A stretch of DNA of 13,862 nucleotides from Gammaproteobacteria bacterium (GTDB lineage: Bacteria > Pseudomonadota > Gammaproteobacteria > GRL18): assembly GCA_023144715.1 (NCBI GenBank), contig JAGLFC010000112.1, forward strand, positions 1 through 13,862. The letters run 5' to 3'. The notes beneath the pieces are model-generated. The model was not told where the DNA came from. It saw only the letters and a program-made list of their open reading frames with translations, and did no database searches. Of the stretch, positions 6,535-13,862 are shown in pieces. Position numbers and translations under genes: made by a program. Each line of letters begins with the position of its first letter. The stretch's first letter is position 1.

Positions 6535-7908
6535 ATGCATCTGCATATTCTTGGAATTTGTGGTACCTTTATGGGTGGCATTGCTCTATTAGCAAGAGCA
6601 AATGGTCATAAAGTGACAGGGCAGGATGCTCATGTTTATCCGCCTATGAGTACACAATTAGAAGAGCAGGGCATTGAATTGATTCAGGGTTTTGATGAGT
6701 CAGTCATTAAAGATCTTTGTCCTGATAGTGTGGTGATTGGTAATGCCTTATCCAGAGGTAATTCAGCGGTTGAATATGTGTTAGAGCATAATATACCCTA
6801 CACTTCGGGTGCTCAGTGGCTGGCTGAAAATATCTTAACAGATCGTTGGGTATTAGCGGTTGCAGGGACTCATGGTAAAACCAGTACCAGCAGTATGCTG
6901 GCATGGATATTGGAATACGCCCATCTTAACCCCGGTTTTTTAATCGGTGGTGTGCCTGAAAATTTTGGCGTTTCGGCAAAAAATGGTGAATTACCCTTTT
7001 TTGTGGTGGAAGCAGATGAATATGATACCGCTTTTTTTGATAAACGTTCTAAATTTGTACATTATCATCCACGTACTGTGGTATTAAATAACCTTGAATT
7101 TGATCATGCGGATATTTTTGAGGATCTGCCTGCGATTAAAAAACAATTTCACCATTTAATTCGTACGATACCCAGTCAAGGGCTGATTATTTACCCTCAG
7201 GCTGATCCTGCCATTAATGATGTACTGTCGATGGGCTGTTGGAGTCAATTAGAGAAAGTAGCGGATACGCCTGAACATAAGGCATGGTCTGTTCATCTTT
7301 TGGTAGATGATGGTTCTCATTTTGAATTGTTTTGGCAAGAAGACTCTCAGGGCATAGTAAAATGGGACTTGCTCGGTATGCATAATGTCAGTAATGCGGT
7401 GACGGCTATAGCGGCCGCACGTCATGCAGGTGTGCCTGTTAAATACGCCATTGAAGCCTTAGCAGAATTTAAAAATGTCAAACGTCGTATGGAAGTAAAA
7501 GGCTGTGTCAATGGTGTCACGGTATATGATGATTTTGCTCATCACCCAACCGCTATTGCCACCACAATTGATGGTTTAAGGCGTAAAGTGGGTTCAAAAG
7601 AACGTATTATTGCCATTTTAGAACCTCGTTCTAATACCATGAAAATGCAAATTCATAATAAAACCTTACCTGACTCACTGCAACAAGCGGATGAAGTTTA
7701 TTTTTATTTACCCGATGATTATGTCGATAAATTTGATGATACTTTGGGTTTGTTAGGCAGTAAGGCTCATGCCTATAGTGATTTAACACTACTGAGTAGC
7801 ACCATTATTGAACAGGTTCAAGATAAGGATCATCTCTTGGTGATGAGTAATGGCGGTTTTGGTGGTATTCACAACAAGCTTTTAACAGGCTTAAAAAATG
7901 CACAATAA
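6535..7908 (+). CDS. mpl: UDP-N-acetylmuramate:L-alanyl-gamma-D-glutamyl-meso-diaminopimelate ligase
   Basis: Cytoplasmic Mur-type ligase that attaches recovered murein tripeptide to UDP-MurNAc, feeding recycled peptide back into peptidoglycan synthesis. It has 457 residues, normal for Mpl. The N-terminal domain starts with HILGICGTFMGG, the characteristic Mpl version of the Mur glycine-rich motif. The ATP loop is GTHGKTST (111-118). The central domain has VVEADEYDTAFFDKRSKF (157-174) and NNLEFDHADIF (185-195), followed by MHNVSNAVTAIAAA. The C-terminal ligase domain has YDDFAHHPTAI and ILEPRSNTMK. AGGAG (6521-6525) is nine bases before the ATG, inside the end of the preceding gene. Its 3' end overlaps ubiX by 11 bases, showing a shared message. 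Its presence implies meso-diaminopimelate-type murein and a Gram-negative host. Confidence 0.97.
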   Translation: MHLHILGICGTFMGGIALLARANGHKVTGQDAHVYPPMSTQLEEQGIELIQGFDESVIKDLCPDSVVIGNALSRGNSAVEYVLEHNIPYTSGAQWLAENILTDRWVLAVAGTHGKTSTSSMLAWILEYAHLNPGFLIGGVPENFGVSAKNGELPFFVVEADEYDTAFFDKRSKFVHYHPRTVVLNNLEFDHADIFEDLPAIKKQFHHLIRTIPSQGLIIYPQADPAINDVLSMGCWSQLEKVADTPEHKAWSVHLLVDDGSHFELFWQEDSQGIVKWDLLGMHNVSNAVTAIAAARHAGVPVKYAIEALAEFKNVKRRMEVKGCVNGVTVYDDFAHHPTAIATTIDGLRRKVGSKERIIAILEPRSNTMKMQIHNKTLPDSLQQADEVYFYLPDDYVDKFDDTLGLLGSKAHAYSDLTLLSSTIIEQVQDKDHLLVMSNGGFGGIHNKLLTGLKNAQ

Positions 7909-8512
7909 AAGTATTACGCTTGCTGTTACAGGAGCTTCGGGATCGCCGTATTTTATACAACTTTTAAAAAATCTTTTATTGGCTCAGGTTAAGGTGAATT
8001 TATTGCTCTCTTCAGCGGCAAAAATTGTGATTCAAACCGAGTTAAACCTTGTCTTACCCGAGGATAACAGTGATTTAAAAGCCTTTTTTTTAGAGTATAT
8101 CCAGTGTGATAATGAGTCATTATTGACTTTATACGGTAAAGAAGAATGGACTGCCTCTGTTGCCAGTGGTTCTAATCGTGCTAGTGCAATGGTAGTGTGT
8201 CCCTGTTCAATGGGGACGCTTTCAGCCATTGCTCATGGTGCCAGTAATAATTTAATTGAACGTGCGGCTGATGTGATGCTCAAAGAACAACGTCAATTGA
8301 TTCTTTTAACCAGAGAAATGCCTTTCTCAACCATTCATTTAGAAAATATGCTCAAACTCAGTCGAATGGGGGTAACGATTATGCCTGCTTCACCGGGTTT
8401 TTATTATCAAGCTCAATCGCTTGATGATCTGGTTAATTTTGTGGTGGCACGATTATTAGATCATTTGCATGTTGAACACCGTTTATCTCATCGTTGGGGT
8501 GAAACAGATTGA
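7898..8512 (+). CDS. ubiX: Flavin prenyltransferase UbiX
   Basis: UbiX joins dimethylallyl phosphate to reduced FMN, making the prenyl-FMN cofactor of the decarboxylase UbiD in ubiquinone synthesis. The 204 residues align well with Pseudomonas UbiX. Features are TGASG (11-15, flavin phosphate binding), SGSNRASAMVVCPCSMGTL (90-108), NNLIERAADV, LTREMPFSTIHLENMLKL and PGFYYQ, ending in the typical HRWGE. Residues corresponding to the prenyl-phosphate and catalytic set are present: Arg122, Lys129, Glu140, Tyr169 and Arg185. The ATG lies inside the end of mpl in another frame (11-base overlap), so translation is probably coupled. An alternative name is Pad1-like decarboxylase accessory protein, but the context gives no sign of an aromatic-degradation role. 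ubiD is not in this window. Confidence 0.96.
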   Translation: MHNKSITLAVTGASGSPYFIQLLKNLLLAQVKVNLLLSSAAKIVIQTELNLVLPEDNSDLKAFFLEYIQCDNESLLTLYGKEEWTASVASGSNRASAMVVCPCSMGTLSAIAHGASNNLIERAADVMLKEQRQLILLTREMPFSTIHLENMLKLSRMGVTIMPASPGFYYQAQSLDDLVNFVVARLLDHLHVEHRLSHRWGETD

Positions 8513-8514
8513 GG
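8511..8514 (+). promoter_or_regulatory. Ribosome binding site deciding the DUF2461 start
   Basis: GAGG overlaps the ubiX stop codon. It lies eight bases before ATG 8523 and five before an in-frame GTG at 8520. The spacing and the better start codon favour 8523. Confidence 0.55.
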
Positions 8515-8522
8515 TTTGAGTG

Positions 8523-9239
8523 ATGCCAAAATTTATAGGCTTTGATCCTAAGGTCATCTTATTTTTAAAGGATATTAAACGTAATAACAATAAGCTTTGG
8601 TTTGATGCTCATTATGATTTTTATCAACAAGAAATATTGGAACGCTCTCGTGATTTAGTCGAAGACCTAGGTGAGCAATTAGAGAAAATCGCCCCAGATA
8701 TTAATATTGTACCCAAAGTGAATGGCTCTATTTATCGCTTTTCTCGTGATGCTCGTTTTAGTCAAGATAAAACACCGTATAAAACTCATCTGTCTTATCT
8801 CTTTTGGCAAGGTACTTTAAAACGGACGCAATGCCCTGCCTTTTATTTATCCATTCGTCCAGAATACATTCAATTAGGTGTGGGCATTAATCACTTTACT
8901 CCCGAATACTTACAGGCTTGGAGAGAGCAGTGTGCTCATAAAGATCAGGGAAAAAAGATTCGTCGCATTATAAATACACTTGAACAATCAGGTATCAGTT
9001 TTTATGGTGAACAATTAAAACGAATGCCTAGAGGCTATTCAGTAGATTTATTAAATTCTGATTTGATTCGTTATAAGGGATTAAAATGCTGGTATCAAAT
9101 TCCCTTGCCTGATGAAGTGTATTCTCATGACTTTATTTTTCTTTGTCAGCACCATTATCAGCAATTATTGCCTTTATTTGAGTGGATGGTCTCAATACTG
9201 AGTCGTTTTTCTATTGAGGAAGACACACACTTTATTTAA
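8523..9239 (+). CDS. DUF2461 family protein (TIGR02453)
   Basis: A 238-residue soluble protein of the DUF2461 family, whose biochemical function is not established. The family signatures are clear: an N-terminal FLKDIKRNNNKLWFDAHYD in which NN..WF is the hallmark, and SIYRFSRDARFSQDKTPYK with the conserved Arg-Asp and DK.PYK residues. A stretch around YLSIRPEYIQLGVGINHF corresponds to the core beta region. No signal peptide or membrane segment is seen. The start is set at ATG 8523; an in-frame GTG at 8520 would add one residue. It lies ten bases after ubiX and is the last gene of the closely packed run; the 53 bases before htpX suggest a new promoter there. The position gives no firm clue to function. 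Confidence 0.9.
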   Translation: MPKFIGFDPKVILFLKDIKRNNNKLWFDAHYDFYQQEILERSRDLVEDLGEQLEKIAPDINIVPKVNGSIYRFSRDARFSQDKTPYKTHLSYLFWQGTLKRTQCPAFYLSIRPEYIQLGVGINHFTPEYLQAWREQCAHKDQGKKIRRIINTLEQSGISFYGEQLKRMPRGYSVDLLNSDLIRYKGLKCWYQIPLPDEVYSHDFIFLCQHHYQQLLPLFEWMVSILSRFSIEEDTHFI

Positions 9240-9282
9240 TTATTTTTCTTAAAATTTCATGATAATATATCACTATATTAAT

Positions 9283-9287
9283 GGAGG
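9283..9287 (+). promoter_or_regulatory. Strong ribosome binding site for htpX
   Basis: GGAGG lies five bases before ATG 9293. An in-frame ATG at 9281 overlaps this site and would add only MEDR; it has no ribosome binding site of its own, so 9293 is taken as the start. Confidence 0.8.
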
Positions 9288-9292
9288 ATCGA

Positions 9293-10177
9293 ATGAGTAG
9301 AATTTTCTTATTTCTAGCAACAAATATGGCGGTGATGGCTTTAGTCGCAATTATTTTTAATTTATTAGGCATACAAGGCATTTTGGATCAAAATGGTGTT
9401 GATTTGAATTTGACGGGTGTGTTGATTACCTCTATGGTTATTGGTTTTAGTGGTTCAATTATTTCATTATTTATGTCTAAGTCTATGGCTAGACGTTCTA
9501 TGGGGGTTAATATTATTGACCAACCTGCTAATGATGCAGAACATTGGTTAGTAGAAACCGTCTATAAACAAGCCGATCAAGCAGGGATTGGCCGTCCTGA
9601 AGTCGGTATTTTTGATTCACCTCAGCCGAATGCTTTTGCCACAGGAGCCAATAGAAATGCCGCATTAGTGGCTGTCAGTACAGGCTTACTCAATTCTATG
9701 ACACAAGATGAAGTAGAAGCAGTTTTGGGACATGAAGTCAGTCATGTTGCCAATGGTGATATGATTACGATGGCTCTCATGCAAGGGGTGGTCAATACTT
9801 TTGTAATGTTTTTATCAACCGTTATGGGTCATTTAATTGATCGCTTGGTGTTTAAAACCGAACGAGGACATGGGCCTGCTTATCATGTGACCCGTATGAT
9901 TACACAATTAGTGTTATCATTTCTTGCCAGTATGTTGGTTATGTGGTTTTCTCGTTATAGAGAATTTCATGCTGATAAAGGCGGTGCTAATCTTGCGGGT
10001 CGTCAGAAAATGATTGATTCATTACGTCGTCTACAACAAACTCATGAGCCTAAAGATCTGCCTGATGAAATGGCAGCTTTTGGTATTTCTGGTGGTATAG
10101 GCGATGGTTTTAAAGAATTATTTTTAACCCATCCTCCTCTAGAAAAACGTATCGCAGCCTTAGAAAATATGCAATAA
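9293..10177 (+). CDS. htpX: Membrane zinc metalloprotease HtpX
   Basis: Inner-membrane M48 metalloprotease that cleaves misfolded or damaged membrane proteins together with FtsH. The 294 residues align along their length with E. coli HtpX. Two N-terminal hydrophobic segments lie at about 4-30 and 41-61. Next come the conserved MSKSMARRSMG and NAFATGANRNAALVAVSTGLL. The zinc motif is HEVSH (147-151), with the third ligand Glu224 in FSRYREFHAD. A further hydrophobic stretch spans 205-219, and the protein ends with FLTHPPLEKRI. The upstream AT-rich spacer contains the interrupted palindrome TGATA-ATA-TATCA (9260-9272), a possible operator. I saw no convincing heat-shock (sigma-32) or CpxR-type promoter. 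The ClC gene follows after one base, so the two are co-translated. Confidence 0.97.
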   Translation: MSRIFLFLATNMAVMALVAIIFNLLGIQGILDQNGVDLNLTGVLITSMVIGFSGSIISLFMSKSMARRSMGVNIIDQPANDAEHWLVETVYKQADQAGIGRPEVGIFDSPQPNAFATGANRNAALVAVSTGLLNSMTQDEVEAVLGHEVSHVANGDMITMALMQGVVNTFVMFLSTVMGHLIDRLVFKTERGHGPAYHVTRMITQLVLSFLASMLVMWFSRYREFHADKGGANLAGRQKMIDSLRRLQQTHEPKDLPDEMAAFGISGGIGDGFKELFLTHPPLEKRIAALENMQ

Positions 10178-10178
10178 A

Positions 10179-11948
10179 ATGAATATTTCTTCATGGATTG
10201 CAGGGCAACTGGAGACGCATCGTTTTAAGCTCTCTCGTCCTGATGCTTTAATTCAACTGACTTTTTTAGGTTGGTTAACAGGTATTTTAGCAGGCGGAGT
10301 GATTGTTTTATTTAGGCTTTTAGTGGAAGTCAGTCAGGAATTTTTATTATCAGGTCATAGTGAAAACTATGAAGCTCTATCTATAGAAATGCGCTTTGTT
10401 TTTCCTATAGTTGGTAGTGTTATTATTGCCACGGGCTTTTATTTTTATACAAAAACACCGCATGTTTTAGGCGTTGCCGGGGTCATTAAAAGTATGGCTT
10501 TTCATCAAGGTTACTTGAGTGTAAGAGAATTTTTATTGCAATTTTTTGGAGCGGCAGTAGCCATTATTTCTGGACATTCAGTCGGCAGGGAAGGACCAAA
10601 TGTTTTTCTAGGTGCTGCTTCAGGCAGTTTGTTAGGGCAATTTTTTACATTGCCTAATAATACCATTCGTATTCTTGTGGGTTGTGGGACTGCTGCTGGT
10701 ATTGCCGCTTCATTTGATACCCCTTTAGCAGGTGTTATTTTTGCTTTAGAAGTGGTGTTAATGGAATATACACTGGTTACTTTTTTACCGATTATTTTAG
10801 CAGCAGGTAGTGCCACTACGCTCTCTGTATTTGTATTTGGCAATGAACCTGCTTTTATTATTCCTCATATTAATCAGGGTGCATTAATTGAGTTACCTCT
10901 GGTGATTATTCTTGGCTTATTAGCAGGCATATTATCGGCTCTTGCCATTCATCTTGTACAAGCGATTGCTCAAAAAAGTAAAATGATCAGTTTGACTCGT
11001 AAATTAGTACTATCAGGTGTTCTCATGGGCATGATTGCTATGATTATCCCCGGTGTTATGGGTATAGGCTATGATACGGTGAGTCAAATGTTAGCAGGTC
11101 ATATCGCACTTAATATGATATTGGTATTGCTTATTTTTAAACTCATTGCAACGGTTATCAGCATTGGTTTAGGTATTCCCGGGGGTATGATCGGTCCTGC
11201 TTTATTTATGGGAGCCAGCTTAGGAGGTGGATTTGGACTTATTATGGGATGGCTTTTTCCTAATTTATATATTGATGCGGCATTTTATAGCTTACTTGGT
11301 ATGGGAGCTGTAATGGGTGCAAGTTTACAAGCACCTCTTGCAGCATTAACGGCTATTATGGAACTGACCCATAGCCCACAAATTATTATGCCCGGTATGA
11401 TTGCCATTGTGGTTGCCAATTTAACCGCCAGTGAATTTTTTCATAAAAAATCACTCTTTCTTTCTGTTTTGGAAGCAAGAGAAATTAATGAATATACCAA
11501 TCCAATTACACAAACCTTACGTCGAATTGGTGTTGCTAGTATTATGGATAGAAACTTTATTTCACCTGATAGCTTAATTCAGATTCATAAAATTGATGAA
11601 TTATTGATTAATAAACCTCATTGGTTATTGGTTAAAGAAGATAATAAGCCATTAAAATTAGATCAGAATGAAAAAAGACAATTAATGCCAACAGTAGATT
11701 TAGTCAATTTTTTAGAATTAAAAATACAGAATGATATGGATAATACTATCAATCTATTAAAAATTCCTGCTAATCGCATAGATATTGCCCCCATACATTT
11801 ACAAGCGACTTTGGAAGAAGCTCTCAATAAAATCAATGAATTAAATATTGATGCTCTTTATATTGAACGTATGAGTGCTCCCGGAATTATGTACTGCTAT
11901 GGCATTGTGACACGTAGTCAAATTGAATCCGCTTATAGACTTAACTGA
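10179..11948 (+). CDS. ClC-family chloride channel or Cl-/H+ antiporter with C-terminal CBS-like region
   Basis: A 589-residue inner-membrane protein. Residues about 25-430 form the ClC pore domain with many hydrophobic helices, and residues about 450-589 form a soluble region resembling a degenerate CBS pair. The clearest CBS-like part is the end (about 535-588). Hallmarks are GREGP (136-140) with the gating Glu138, the internal repeat FDTPLAGVIFALE (179-191) and LGIPGGMIGPALFMG (331-345). The first filter motif, usually G(S/H)G(I/V)P or GVP in related bacterial proteins, reads GVAGV (98-102), lacking the proline. The internal proton glutamate of E. coli ClC (second Glu of IIEEM) is Val192. 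Valine there is shared by many bacterial and eukaryotic ClC proteins, so transport mode cannot be assigned. The start is one base after the htpX stop with no evident ribosome binding site, implying coupled translation. A role in chloride, pH or osmotic balance is inferred. Confidence 0.9.
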   Translation: MNISSWIAGQLETHRFKLSRPDALIQLTFLGWLTGILAGGVIVLFRLLVEVSQEFLLSGHSENYEALSIEMRFVFPIVGSVIIATGFYFYTKTPHVLGVAGVIKSMAFHQGYLSVREFLLQFFGAAVAIISGHSVGREGPNVFLGAASGSLLGQFFTLPNNTIRILVGCGTAAGIAASFDTPLAGVIFALEVVLMEYTLVTFLPIILAAGSATTLSVFVFGNEPAFIIPHINQGALIELPLVIILGLLAGILSALAIHLVQAIAQKSKMISLTRKLVLSGVLMGMIAMIIPGVMGIGYDTVSQMLAGHIALNMILVLLIFKLIATVISIGLGIPGGMIGPALFMGASLGGGFGLIMGWLFPNLYIDAAFYSLLGMGAVMGASLQAPLAALTAIMELTHSPQIIMPGMIAIVVANLTASEFFHKKSLFLSVLEAREINEYTNPITQTLRRIGVASIMDRNFISPDSLIQIHKIDELLINKPHWLLVKEDNKPLKLDQNEKRQLMPTVDLVNFLELKIQNDMDNTINLLKIPANRIDIAPIHLQATLEEALNKINELNIDALYIERMSAPGIMYCYGIVTRSQIESAYRLN

Positions 11949-12063
11949 GTAAAAAATTTTTTTATAAAAAATGAGCGATGATTTAAAATGTTAAAAAATA
12001 GCATCTTTCTTGATTTACCAATACAATAAATTATTTAACTTCTAATGGGCTAAAATAAATTAT

Positions 12064-13026
12064 ATGCTTGATACTTTACCTCTGTTAAAACAAATTCCTT
12101 TCCCACTGATTAAACGAAAAAATGTCACCATTTTGCAAATCAATTTGGGTTATCGTTGTAATCAGCAATGTTTGCATTGCCATGTGAATGCAGGGCCTAA
12201 ACGCACTGAAGAAATGTCTCATGAGGTACTCTTACAGATCTTGGATTTTATTGAGCATAATAAAATTGAAGTGGTTGATTTAACAGGAGGGGCACCTGAA
12301 ATGCACCCTGATTTTTTATTTTTAATAAAAACATTAGACTCAATGAATGTTAAAGTGATTGATCGTTGTAATCTCACCATTTTAAATGAAGAGGGCTATC
12401 AATCCTTGGCAATGGATTTGGCACATAACAATGTCGAAGTAATTGCATCAATGCCCTGTTATATGGAAGAAAACGTGAATAAACAGCGAGGTGATGGAGT
12501 ATTTATGCGTAGTATTGATGCTTTGCACCAGTTAAATAAATTAGGCTATGGTCAAAAAGACAGCCAACTTATTTTAAATTTAGTTTATAATCCGCAAGGA
12601 GCCTCTTTATCACCCGATCAATATTCACTTGAACGAGATTATAAAAAATTCTTATTAAAGCAATTTGATATTGTTTTTAATCAATTGTTTACCATTACGA
12701 ATGTACCTGTCAAACGTTTTGGTAGTATGTTGATCTCTAATAATGAATTTATGCCTTATATGGATTTATTACAAAGTGTTCATCATAATGATAATTTGGA
12801 ATCACTCATGTGTCGTTATCAATTGAGTATTGATTGGCAAGGTTATATTTATGATTGTGATTTTAATCAAATGTTAGATTTGCCCTTGAAAAAACAAGCA
12901 GAAAAATTACATATCAGCCAGCTTAATATGAAAGATGTGGATAACAAAGAAATTATTGTTGCAGGGCATTGTTATGCCTGTACAGCAGGTAAAGGGAGTA
13001 GCTGTGGCGGAGCATTAATGGCGTGA
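12064..13026 (+). CDS. arsS: Arsenosugar biosynthesis radical SAM protein ArsS
   Basis: Member of the TIGR04167 radical SAM family. The characterised ArsS transfers the 5'-deoxyadenosyl group of SAM to dimethylated arsenic, giving the precursor of arsenosugars. In this 320-residue protein the [4Fe-4S] SAM motif is CNQQCLHC (Cys32, Cys36, Cys39), preceded by LQINLGYR. DLTGGAPEMHPDF matches the GGEP-type SAM-binding segment. The C-terminal half has SLMCRYQLSIDWQGYIYDCDF and the family-specific end HCYACTAGKGSSCGGAL, a Cys-rich region likely to hold an auxiliary cluster. Some relatives use selenocysteine in this tail; here all positions are Cys. The start matches the family's usual MLDTLPLL beginning, although no strong ribosome binding site precedes it (GGGC at 12047-12050 is too far). 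It overlaps the glycosyltransferase gene by four bases. arsM is not in view. Confidence 0.93.
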   Translation: MLDTLPLLKQIPFPLIKRKNVTILQINLGYRCNQQCLHCHVNAGPKRTEEMSHEVLLQILDFIEHNKIEVVDLTGGAPEMHPDFLFLIKTLDSMNVKVIDRCNLTILNEEGYQSLAMDLAHNNVEVIASMPCYMEENVNKQRGDGVFMRSIDALHQLNKLGYGQKDSQLILNLVYNPQGASLSPDQYSLERDYKKFLLKQFDIVFNQLFTITNVPVKRFGSMLISNNEFMPYMDLLQSVHHNDNLESLMCRYQLSIDWQGYIYDCDFNQMLDLPLKKQAEKLHISQLNMKDVDNKEIIVAGHCYACTAGKGSSCGGALMA

Positions 13027-13703
13027 TTTCAGTGATTATTCCAACATTTAATGAAGCCAGAACAATACAACATTTTTTACAAGCACTACAAATTTTACGT
13101 CAACAGGGGCATGAATTGATTCTTGTTGATGGGCAAAGTAATGATAAAACCATTCAATTGGCAAGTCCCTTCGTTGATCAACTTTTTTCTTCACAAAAAG
13201 GTCGAGCAAAACAACAACGATTAGGAGCCAAAAAGGCTAAGGGGGATATTTTCTTATTTCTTCACGCCGATACACAATTGCCACCTCATGCTATAGAGGA
13301 TATTCTTGAAAAATGTGATAATAATAGTGCTTGGGGACGTTTTAATGTACAACTGTCGGGAGACTCTTGGTTTTTTCGTATTATTGAAAAAATGATGAAC
13401 AAACGTTCCTGTTGGACAGGAATTTGTACAGGCGATCAGGCTATTTTTGTGACTCGATTGCTTTATAAACAAGTGAAAGGAATGCCTAATATTGCATTAA
13501 TGGAAGATATTGAATTGAGTAAACGTTTACTAAAATACCATAAACCACTGTGTTTAGACTCGATTGTTATTACGTCATCACAACGTTGGGAAAAAAATGG
13601 TATTTTAAACACTATTTTATTAATGTGGTCTCTACGTTTACAGTATTTTTTTGGCACAAAACCAGCCGATTTACTTAAAAAATATTACCCTAAGCAGAAA
13701 TAA
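13023..13703 (+). CDS. TIGR04283-family glycosyltransferase linked to arsenosugar synthesis
   Basis: A family-2 (GT-A fold) glycosyltransferase of 226 residues. The N-terminus ISVIIPTFNEA and LILVDGQSNDKT form the nucleotide-sugar binding part. FLFLHADTQLP carries the metal-binding Asp. The family-specific parts are WGRFNVQLSG, MMNKRSCWTGICTGDQAIFV, GMPNIALMEDIELSKRLL, SSQRWEKNGILNTILLMWSLRLQYFFG and a final KKYYP. These features match the group repeatedly found beside ArsS-type radical SAM proteins. The start is a GTG whose last bases form the TGA stop of arsS (GTGA, 4-base overlap), a sign of coupled translation and joint function. A hydrophobic stretch near residues 195-210 may touch the membrane. 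The acceptor and donor are unknown; sugar transfer onto an arsenic-containing nucleoside product is inference from the neighbourhood. Confidence 0.9.
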   Translation: MISVIIPTFNEARTIQHFLQALQILRQQGHELILVDGQSNDKTIQLASPFVDQLFSSQKGRAKQQRLGAKKAKGDIFLFLHADTQLPPHAIEDILEKCDNNSAWGRFNVQLSGDSWFFRIIEKMMNKRSCWTGICTGDQAIFVTRLLYKQVKGMPNIALMEDIELSKRLLKYHKPLCLDSIVITSSQRWEKNGILNTILLMWSLRLQYFFGTKPADLLKKYYPKQK

Positions 13704-13755
13704 AATTGATAATACATTTGATTTTCCTACTGAATAAACAAAAGAAATAAAACTT

Positions 13756-13862
13756 ATGTCAGATACATTTTTTCAAGAAGATGGTGTTGAATCACTGCCC
13801 ATAAAAACCTTTACTGAGCAAGCTTATTTGGATTATTCCATGTATGTGATTCTTGATCGTGC
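13756..13862 (+). CDS. parC: DNA topoisomerase IV subunit A, N-terminal end (partial)
   Basis: The first 35 codons are visible before the window ends. After a variable MSDTFFQEDGVESLPI the sequence reads KTFTEQAYLDYSMYVILDRA, which corresponds to the conserved (A/E)FTE.AYL.YSMYVI.DRA start of ParC. The catalytic Tyr and the quinolone-resistance region lie beyond the window. ParC, as opposed to GyrA, is favoured by the short leader and the FTE(Q)AYL.YSMYVI.DRA pattern; GyrA normally has SYLDYAMSVI.GRALP. The ATG is preceded by AAAGAAATAAA without a clear ribosome binding site. The 52-base spacer after the glycosyltransferase shows no recognisable terminator, so the upstream genes might read into parC. 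Confidence 0.9.
   Translation, partial: MSDTFFQEDGVESLPIKTFTEQAYLDYSMYVILDR

Noticed and set aside
9281..9292. Upstream ATG start for htpX
   Set aside because: It overlaps the strong GGAGG that serves the ATG at 9293, has no ribosome binding site of its own, and the family begins at the later Met.
10511..10843. 110-residue reverse-strand ORF inside the ClC gene
   Set aside because: It lies opposite a clear, conserved coding region, and its composition looks like a mirror of the sense codons with no family features.
11951..11971. A-run, T-run, A-run after the ClC gene as a terminator
   Set aside because: The pairing contains no G-C pair and no T-tract follows on the + strand, so it is just as likely low-complexity AT-rich spacer.
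11971..11994. Tiny seven-codon ORF upstream of arsS
   Set aside because: There is no ribosome binding site and the peptide has no recognisable pattern; such ORFs arise by chance in AT-rich spacers.
12010..12046. Promoter for arsS (TTGATT at 12010-12015, TCTAAT at 12041-12046)
   Set aside because: The two boxes are 25 bases apart, too far for a sigma-70 promoter, and no better-spaced pair was found.
13015..13030. Possible selenocysteine reading of the TGA at the end of arsS
   Set aside because: Some relatives of this family are selenoproteins, but here the tail positions are all Cys, TGA follows the normal end of the family, and the next gene starts in the overlap. No selenocysteine insertion hairpin was seen.
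13704..13755. Promoter or terminator between the glycosyltransferase and parC
   Set aside because: A TTGATA at 13706-13711 has no suitable -10 box at 16-18 bases, and no GC-bearing hairpin is present.

Overview
This window looks like chromosomal DNA of an AT-rich gammaproteobacterium. That rests on by-eye base composition, on the close resemblance of PGK, HtpX, UbiX, Mpl and ParC to gammaproteobacterial proteins, and on the presence of mpl, ubiX and parC. The first block reads gap-pgk-pyk-fba, and the aldolase is the class II Calvin-cycle subtype. This arrangement is known from autotrophic sulfur oxidisers and methanotrophs of the Gammaproteobacteria. I cannot decide between these groups from the window. 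Every gene is on the + strand, and no mobile element, CRISPR array, tRNA or rRNA was seen.

Layout. 1-4199 is a lower-glycolysis/Calvin-cycle block: the 3' end of gap, then pgk, pyk and fba. It is closed by a strong intrinsic terminator at 4255-4285 that follows a second small hairpin. The gap-pgk spacer (163-347) holds two inverted repeats, one of them a long AT-rich hairpin ending just before the pgk ribosome binding site. 4300-9239 is a run of closely packed genes: purE and purK (the two-step carboxylation of AIR in purine synthesis), a small multi-pass membrane protein of unknown role, mpl (recycling of murein tripeptide), ubiX (prenyl-FMN synthesis for the UbiD step of ubiquinone synthesis) and a DUF2461 protein. 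9293-11948 holds htpX (membrane-protein quality control) and a ClC-type chloride channel/antiporter with a C-terminal CBS-like region, separated by one base. 12064-13703 is a two-gene unit with a 4-base overlap: an ArsS-type radical SAM protein and a TIGR04283-type glycosyltransferase, both attributed to arsenosugar synthesis. The window ends in the first 35 codons of parC (topoisomerase IV subunit A). No stretch longer than 300 bases lacks a gene.

Most of the window is ordinary housekeeping DNA. The point most worth a second look is the pyruvate kinase. It keeps the fold, the catalytic Lys, one metal-binding Glu and the active-site Thr. It has nevertheless changed several family-conserved residues around the metal, K+ and nucleotide sites, including Asp to Asn at a divalent-metal ligand and Gln at the position whose Glu/Lys identity normally predicts K+ dependence. 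Second are the arsenosugar gene pair, which appears here without an arsM in view, and the long hairpin in front of pgk.
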